Shown: positions 5,694-10,312 of the stretch, piece by piece
Numbering within the stretch: the stretch's first letter is position 1
Layout: the number at the start of each line of letters is the position of its first letter
Source of the DNA: CAZUMW01 sp964621615
GTDB taxonomy: Bacteria; Desulfobacterota; WTBG01; CAIYCZ01; CAIRTM01
DNA length: 10,312 nucleotides
Direction of reading: 5' to 3'
Assembly: GCA_964621615.1 (NCBI GenBank)
Contig: CAZUMW010000078.1
Coordinates: 1-10,312 of the forward strand
The notes under the pieces: generated by a model
The model's database searches: none
What the model was told of the DNA's origin: nothing
What the model saw: only the letters and a program-made list of their open reading frames with translations
Translations under genes and position numbers: made by a program

Positions 5694-7211
5694 TTAATCG
5701 GCACAAAATCCTTTTTCCCAGAAATGTTTTGTTTTCAACAAATTGCCAAGGGATAATATCGAACTATCATCCTGACGTACTGTTTTCCGGTAAGATGAAT
5801 ATACCCATTCAATAATGGTCTTATTCCGCTCCGGATTGCAGATAACATTCGCATATTCAGCCTCTGGGTTGAATGCAAACTTTATCTGGGTAATCATAAT
5901 TCCATATTTTAAAAGCTTATTTACTGCGGTTGAAAAACTTTCAGAGTGATTTGCGACGATAACAAATTGCAGTTCATGCAACTCATGAAGGTGTATATCA
6001 TAGTGGGTTATTCTCCGCACCATATCCTTAAGTGTATTCAGCGGATTTAGATTGTCGTAAATTTTATCGTGAGTACTAATATGTGCCAGATAGCCGAAGC
6101 TGTCGGGGATGGCTGCTGTTACAGCCGTGCAACTCGACACACCACGTGTACCGACACTTTTCCGCTCTTCGGCTTTTGCAAACTCATCCATATCAACTTT
6201 TCGGGCACACTGTTCGTAATTAAAGTTTATTCCAGTCGGGGTAACAGGCGCATTCCGTAAAGCATCCAAAATCCTCTGCCTGCATATGTTTTTATTTGCC
6301 CGATAATAATTAGTCAACACTTCCGCCTCTTCAATCGAGGCAATAATAATCCAACTGGTATCCCAAAAGCTGAAACGCTCAAAGACAACAAAAACTCTTT
6401 TCCCCCGATATCCTTTAATTATTTTGCGTCCCGACTGCTCACGCATAGCACACTGAACCGCTTCGGTGTCGACATGTACATTCATACTGCTGTTTTCACC
6501 TTTAAAGCGTGACTGTGTCAGCATAAAATGGTTTTGGTTTACAATATATACCTCACCGGTTTCTCCCAGTTCATCATAATCTACCAGTAATGCATTGAGC
6601 ATGTTCAAGGGGTACTGAAAAACAATCCATCCCTGGTGGACACTATTTTTGCAGACTCGAACTAAAAAAAAGGCTGCGGGTTCGCCTGCCGGTGAATAAT
6701 GCTGAAAATCGATAAAAAATTCGTGTTCCTCAGATCTAAGACATCGAGCAAGATCGGTTTTTCCCAAGGAACCGCTCAAAATATTGGCCCGGTAGTCTGA
6801 TTCCTTGCGTATCGAATAGAAAACAAAACCCATATTGTCGATAAACAATATATCGTAGAATTCAAGGTACCTGTTCAGATAATATTCATCTATTGTTCGC
6901 TGATATTTTGCTATGGCTTTTTTCAATTTTCGTGGCAGTGATTTATCATTCAGAAGACATTTATCCCGATTCATAACATGAAAGAACTTGAGCATTGTTT
7001 TATCTTCTGAGGCACCCTGAGCTTTAATCTCTGCTCTTTTCAGCAAAGAAAGTATCTGGTCTTTTTTTTTGTTTTTTATGCACTCGAGTTTCTCAAATAC
7101 AGCTCTAACAGTTGTACAGCCGAAAGGTTTTTCAGGTGAGGAGGCGCCTGCAAACGGCACTGTCAATATCATGATGTGTACTGCAATAAACAGACTTTTG
7201 ATCGATTGCAT
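5694..7211 (-). CDS. Exported dCache sensor protein with C-terminal CheD-like domain
   Basis: A 505-residue protein from ATG 7211. The frame is open further to a TTG at 7268, but that extension would bury the signal sequence. Residues 1-23 form a signal peptide (MQSIKSLFIAVHIM, then a likely cut after AGA). Residues ~61-295 look like a double Cache domain, with the family's hallmark LGETGEVYIVNQ, then MLTQSRF (215-236). After a ~55-residue polar linker without any membrane segment, residues ~351-471 resemble CheD, the glutamine deamidase of chemoreceptors. Thr355, Cys361 and His377 (TRGVSSC, then YLAH) match its Thr, Cys and His in order, with spacing 6 and 16 residues (6 and 17 in Thermotoga maritima CheD as I recall). 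Both domains should therefore sit in the periplasm. It lies just downstream of the receptor gene, which suggests a modulating or ligand-sensing role. No clear ribosome binding site precedes ATG 7211. The CheD assignment is moderately sure; periplasmic enzymatic action is inference. Confidence 0.82.
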   Translation of the reverse strand: MQSIKSLFIAVHIMILTVPFAGASSPEKPFGCTTVRAVFEKLECIKNKKKDQILSLLKRAEIKAQGASEDKTMLKFFHVMNRDKCLLNDKSLPRKLKKAIAKYQRTIDEYYLNRYLEFYDILFIDNMGFVFYSIRKESDYRANILSGSLGKTDLARCLRSEEHEFFIDFQHYSPAGEPAAFFLVRVCKNSVHQGWIVFQYPLNMLNALLVDYDELGETGEVYIVNQNHFMLTQSRFKGENSSMNVHVDTEAVQCAMREQSGRKIIKGYRGKRVFVVFERFSFWDTSWIIIASIEEAEVLTNYYRANKNICRQRILDALRNAPVTPTGINFNYEQCARKVDMDEFAKAEERKSVGTRGVSSCTAVTAAIPDSFGYLAHISTHDKIYDNLNPLNTLKDMVRRITHYDIHLHELHELQFVIVANHSESFSTAVNKLLKYGIMITQIKFAFNPEAEYANVICNPERNKTIIEWVYSSYRKTVRQDDSSILSLGNLLKTKHFWEKGFCAD

Positions 7212-7260
7212 ATCGATATACCAAAGAAAGAAAAACCAATGGGGTTTGCCAAAGTATTGA

Positions 7261-7295
7261 ACCTGCAAACCGGCACAAGCGGCCGGTTTGCAGGT
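7261..7295 (-). terminator. Perfect 13-bp hairpin between the chemoreceptor and Cache/CheD-like genes
   Basis: ACCTGCAAACCGG (7261-7273) and CCGGTTTGCAGGT (7283-7295) are exact inverted copies around a nine-base loop. The hairpin starts 12 bases after the receptor stop and ends about 50 bases before the next start on the - strand. A long run of T does not follow in either direction (TTCAATACTTT on the - strand), so it may be a weak or partial terminator, or an mRNA-stabilising element that sets different expression of the two genes. Confidence 0.55.
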
Positions 7296-7307
7296 AAATC
7301 AATCATA

Positions 7308-9458
7308 TTAATATTTGCCGAATTCCCTGTCATCAAGATTAATTTCCGGCTGCGGTTGTGCTCCCCACTCCAATTGCTGTTTCTGCTCCTTGGGTACCTG
7401 TGTTCCTGGAGCTCCGCCCCATTGACCATCATCTCCATTACTGCCGTCCCTATGCTGTGCCTTTCCCTCTGCTCCGGGAAGCGCACCCTGAGTATGACCA
7501 GTTGTCCGGACAGGAGACTGTGCTGAGACTGAAGCATCATCTTTAACCTTAAACGTACTTATAAGCTGCTGCAACATGGTTGCCTGGCTTGCCAGTTCTT
7601 CTGAAGCCGAGGCGCTTTCCTCTGCATGAGATGTGTTCTGTTGCGTTACCTGGTCGATCTGTCCCAGGCCCTGGGTGATCTGAGAGACCCCCTGTGCCTG
7701 CTCGTTTGATGCTGCGGCAATTTCTCCAACCAAATCCGTTACCTTTGCCACCGATTCAACGATTTCATGAAGCGCTTCTGCCGTACCGTTTGCTATTTCT
7801 GTCCCATCTTCAACTTTTTTAACAGAACTTTCTATCATTTCTGCAGTTTCTTTTGCAGCCTTTGCACTGCGGGCTGCGAGATTCCGTACCTCTTCAGCAA
7901 CAACAGCAAATCCTTTTCCGTGTTTACCCGCACGCGCCGCCTCTACAGCCGCATTCAGCGCCAGCAGGTTTGTCTGAAAAGCAATTTCATCGATTGTCTT
8001 GATAATTTTAGATATATTCTGGCTTGACTCGTTGATTTCTCCCATCGCGCTGACCATCTCACTCATTCTGCCGTTGCCTTTTTCAGCAACGTTTCGCGTA
8101 TCGGTTGCAAGTTTATTTGCCTGCCCCGCATTTTCAGCATTCTGCTTTGTCTGTGAACCGATTTCATTCATAGAGCTTGTGATCTCTTCCAGCGAGCTTG
8201 CCTGCTCAGTGGCCCCCTGACTCATGCTCTGCGAGGTTGAGCTCATCTGTTGCGAACCTGCGGCGACATTGTCAGCGGACACCTTGATTTCCGTGACAAC
8301 GTTAGTAAGTTTAGCAACCATTTGCTGTATTGCCTTTGCAAGCATACCGATCTCGTCTCCCTGTTGAACTTCGATGTTCTGAGTGAGGTCGCCCTCGGCT
8401 ACCGCGTTTGCCAATTTTACACATTCAATTACAGGCCGGGTTATAGCCCGTGTAATGACAAGCGCAAAAACAATGCCAATAAGTAAGGCAATCATAAGTC
8501 CCGTAATCATGGTTGTTGACGATTTATCCAAAAGTAAAACAGCTTCATGTGCAATATCATTCGTTTCTTCAACTCCTGCCATAGCGATACTTTGTGATTC
8601 ATCAAGTACTTTTTTTGCTGCAGCATCACGTTTCTTACCAAGATCGCGGAGAACATAATAATTATCAAGATACCCCTGCATTGCACTTTTATATGTACTG
8701 CCGGCTTCCTGTATTACATCAAGTTGCCGTTTGTTCTCATCTCTTCTGGTTATTGACCGTATTTCATTGAGTTTCTTGTCAATTTTCGGAAACACGTTAA
8801 GCATGTCTTTCAGGAGTTCCGGTTCACGTGTTGCCTGAGCCTTAAAATTACCGATACGAACACGGTTACCCAGGTCAATAATGTCATTTATGATTGTTAT
8901 TTTTTTCAACCGCTCATCAAGCTTTTCGATCACGGCTTTTGATCTGAACTCACGCCGCATCGCCTCATTTTGACTTTGAAGAAACGAATTGCAATTTTGG
9001 ATATACGTTGCTGCATTTTCATCTAATGTATCCCTCAGCCGTGCTATTTTCTCATTTCTTTCCACTGTCTCTTCAACAAGCCCTTCATACTCACTAACCA
9101 TGTCCTGAACTGTCTTAACCGCGCCTTTAAGTTTTACCAAATGTTCTGATTTTTCTGCTAGTGCAGTTGCATCTGTTAGATGTTTTTTTACCAGTCCAAG
9201 GTTAGTTTTTCCCCCGTCAAGATACCGCTGCTCTTCAGTAAAACCGTAACCGCGCATATTGTACATGGTCAAAAGAGAATAGCGCTCAACATTGTTAGCA
9301 ACTTCAACCTCAGGAACATATTCTTCTGCAAGCTTTGTCGACTCATTTTTAATTTTCTGCATATTTACAACTGCAAGGCCACCTAATACCATTGATATTG
9401 CTATAAGAATGCCGAATCCTCCACCTATTTTCATTCCGAGTTTCATATTTTTAAGCAT
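7308..9458 (-). CDS. Methyl-accepting chemotaxis protein (transmembrane chemoreceptor)
   Basis: A 716-residue inner-membrane receptor that controls CheA through CheW. Membrane segment 1 spans about residues 10-32 and segment 2 about 317-336. The ~280-residue periplasmic part between them is predicted all-helical and would suit a helical bimodular or tandem four-helix-bundle sensor; the ligand is unknown. A HAMP domain follows (~338-390, containing AEGDLTQNI and GDEIGMLAKA). The cytoplasmic coiled-coil signalling domain has the very conserved hairpin tip EIAFQTNLLALNAAVEAARAG (491-511), then GKGFAVVAEEVRNLA. A Gln/Gly/Pro-rich tail of ~75 residues ends in LDDREFGKY rather than the enterobacterial NWETF-type CheR tether. 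ATG 9458 is chosen because GGGAGGG sits five bases upstream; the frame is open to a GTG at 9479 that lacks such a site. It lies 50 bases downstream of cheW on the same strand and is surely co-transcribed with it. Confidence 0.96.
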   Translation of the reverse strand: MLKNMKLGMKIGGGFGILIAISMVLGGLAVVNMQKIKNESTKLAEEYVPEVEVANNVERYSLLTMYNMRGYGFTEEQRYLDGGKTNLGLVKKHLTDATALAEKSEHLVKLKGAVKTVQDMVSEYEGLVEETVERNEKIARLRDTLDENAATYIQNCNSFLQSQNEAMRREFRSKAVIEKLDERLKKITIINDIIDLGNRVRIGNFKAQATREPELLKDMLNVFPKIDKKLNEIRSITRRDENKRQLDVIQEAGSTYKSAMQGYLDNYYVLRDLGKKRDAAAKKVLDESQSIAMAGVEETNDIAHEAVLLLDKSSTTMITGLMIALLIGIVFALVITRAITRPVIECVKLANAVAEGDLTQNIEVQQGDEIGMLAKAIQQMVAKLTNVVTEIKVSADNVAAGSQQMSSTSQSMSQGATEQASSLEEITSSMNEIGSQTKQNAENAGQANKLATDTRNVAEKGNGRMSEMVSAMGEINESSQNISKIIKTIDEIAFQTNLLALNAAVEAARAGKHGKGFAVVAEEVRNLAARSAKAAKETAEMIESSVKKVEDGTEIANGTAEALHEIVESVAKVTDLVGEIAAASNEQAQGVSQITQGLGQIDQVTQQNTSHAEESASASEELASQATMLQQLISTFKVKDDASVSAQSPVRTTGHTQGALPGAEGKAQHRDGSNGDDGQWGGAPGTQVPKEQKQQLEWGAQPQPEINLDDREFGKY

Positions 9459-9463
9459 AGTTT

Positions 9464-9470
9464 CCCTCCC
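9464..9470 (-). promoter_or_regulatory. Ribosome binding site that sets the chemoreceptor start at 9458
   Basis: On the - strand, GGGAGGG lies five bases before ATG 9458. This supports MLKNMKLGMKIGG as the N-terminus rather than the seven-residue-longer GTG form. Confidence 0.75.
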
Positions 9471-9508
9471 TTTCCTCACATTGTTTTTTTATATAGCAAA
9501 AAGTATTT

Positions 9509-10060
9509 TTAAGCCGTTACAGATTCATTAGTGTCCAAAGGATACGAAGAGCCGGTTATACCGTCTACATCACTGGTGCTTACAAGTTTGCCCACATCAA
9601 GGATAATATTCACCTCCTCGCCGATTTTACCCAGTCCGTGGATGTAGCGCTGCCGGTTACCGTCCGAGACCTGGGGGGGCGGCTCAATATGATCTTCCGG
9701 AATACTGGTCACCTCGCTCACGGTGTCAACAGCCAGTCCGATGGTGATATCATTTACGTTGACAACAATAATGCATGTCTTGTCATCGTATTCTCGCTCA
9801 GGCAGATTGAACCTTATCCGTACGTCCATGACCGGTATCACCTTTCCGCGCAGGTTGATCACCCCCTTGATATAGGCGGGCATGTCCGGCACCTCGGTTA
9901 TTTTCTGTATGCCCACAATCTCGGTTACGCTGAAAATCTGTATCGCATAGTGCTCGTTTCCAACTGCAAACGTCAGGTACATGTGCTGCAAATATTCCTC
10001 ATCGTCCTCATCATCATAGAGTTCGGCTTCCGGGATTTGTTTTTCCTTGTTTTCCTCCAT
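9509..10060 (-). CDS. cheW: CheW-family chemotaxis coupling protein
   Basis: A 183-residue cytoplasmic protein that couples chemoreceptors to the CheA kinase. The CheW/SH3-like fold covers about residues 26-161. Its hallmark segments are present: the first strand YLTFAVGNEHYAIQ (28-41), the central YIKGVINLRGKVIPVMDVR (63-81), GLAVDTVSEV (108-117) and a closing NIILDVGKLV (151-160). It has an unusual acidic N-terminal extension (EAELYDDEDDEEY) and a ~20-residue C-terminal tail, making it slightly longer than a typical CheW. ATG 10060 is preceded by GAGAGG about nine bases upstream. It stands between a CheA/CheW-family gene upstream and the receptor gene 50 bases downstream, a classic core-complex arrangement. 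Confidence 0.95.
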   Translation of the reverse strand: MEENKEKQIPEAELYDDEDDEEYLQHMYLTFAVGNEHYAIQIFSVTEIVGIQKITEVPDMPAYIKGVINLRGKVIPVMDVRIRFNLPEREYDDKTCIIVVNVNDITIGLAVDTVSEVTSIPEDHIEPPPQVSDGNRQRYIHGLGKIGEEVNIILDVGKLVSTSDVDGITGSSYPLDTNESVTA

Positions 10061-10219
10061 TACTGCACACCTCTCTGTATATAGTGTTAATCAGGTTAAT
10101 AAATATAGCCGTATATATATAAAGCCCAGCCGGAATGACTTAATTAAAATATATTCAGGCAGGGAGTAAACAGGGTACCCATCATGTGCACAAAAAATTT
10201 ATAATCTTTTTATTCATAG
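10061..10219 (-). other. Intergenic region upstream of cheW
   Basis: About 159 AT-rich bases separate the preceding - strand gene from cheW, more than the spacing inside the rest of the cluster. It contains alternating TA runs (around 10111-10122) that could serve as a -10 box. I see no well-formed -35/-10 pair, sigma-54 or sigma-28 promoter, so a promoter here is possible but not shown. No hairpin with a T run is seen after the upstream stop. Confidence 0.35.
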
Positions 10220-10312
10220 TTAATTGGCTGCAAGAAGAACCGATTCCCTTAACACCTGCTGATACTCGTTCCGGTATTTTTCAATGAGGCCGCCCACATC
10301 GATAATGAGGCA
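10220..10312 (-). CDS. C-terminal end of a CheA/CheW-family protein (partial)
   Basis: The frame runs in from the right edge and ends with TAA at 10220-10222. The 30 residues visible start CLIIDVGGLIEKYRNEY and finish LLAAN. The opening segment matches the last strand of a CheW-like domain; the neighbouring CheW has NIILDVGKLV at the same place. That domain is also the P5 regulatory domain closing CheA. With cheW and a receptor directly downstream, CheA histidine kinase is the most likely identity. CheV or a second CheW cannot be ruled out, because the kinase domain lies outside the window. Confidence 0.6.
   Translation of the reverse strand, partial: CLIIDVGGLIEKYRNEYQQVLRESVLLAAN

Noticed and set aside
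7212..7268. N-terminal extension of the Cache/CheD-like protein from a TTG at 7268
   Set aside because: It would put 19 residues, including aromatic-rich WFFFLWY, in front of a normal signal peptide, and it reaches close to the intergenic hairpin. ATG 7211 is more natural.
9638..10084. 148-codon + strand frame opposite cheW
   Set aside because: The CheW match on the other strand is unambiguous, and this frame has no ribosome binding site or known domain.
1..10312. CRISPR array, tRNA or rRNA gene
   Set aside because: No regularly spaced short repeats, cloverleaf-like segments or rRNA-like conserved blocks were seen on either strand.

Overview
The window comes from a Gram-negative bacterium with flagellar or surface-type chemosensory genes, a signal-peptide-bearing secretome and REP-associated tyrosine transposases (RAYTs). 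One RAYT carries a DnaA-like C-terminal domain. That mixture suggests Desulfobacterota (the former Deltaproteobacteria) or a similar environmental lineage. This is inference from family resemblance only; nothing here fixes the taxon.

Left third (1-2885, mostly + strand): an accessory region built around decaying RAYT elements. It starts with the 3' end of one RAYT gene. Next is an intact SAM-dependent methyltransferase, then a second RAYT gene killed by two nonsense codons and two frameshifts but still bounded by imperfectly inverted end sequences. An intact TauE/SafE-type permease follows, beginning directly at the transposon's right end. Last is a third fragment, a copy of only the final ~27 codons and right end of the second RAYT. 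The permease is thus bracketed by two copies of the same transposon 3' end, as if it were captured or bypassed cargo.

Middle (3048-5217): a GC-richer gene on the - strand encodes an exported protein of about 529 residues. It has an internally duplicated beta-rich module and a C-terminal segment resembling the PCP_red domain of protochlorophyllide reductase, which is odd for a secreted protein. Upstream lie about 580 bases without a gene, holding a 19-base operator-like palindrome and what looks like a dispersed palindromic repeat.

Right half (5218-10312, all - strand, read right to left): a chemosensory cluster. The order is the tail of a CheA/CheW-family gene, cheW, a transmembrane methyl-accepting chemotaxis protein, a strong hairpin, an exported protein joining a dCache sensor to a CheD-like domain, and a 130-residue protein made of four exact 29-residue units resembling the MshE/GspE N-terminal c-di-GMP-binding motif. 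The first three genes form a receptor-CheW-kinase array. The last two look like accessory modulators. The exported Cache-CheD-like protein is the most unusual item, because classical CheD acts on receptors in the cytoplasm whereas this sequence places both domains outside the cytoplasmic membrane.
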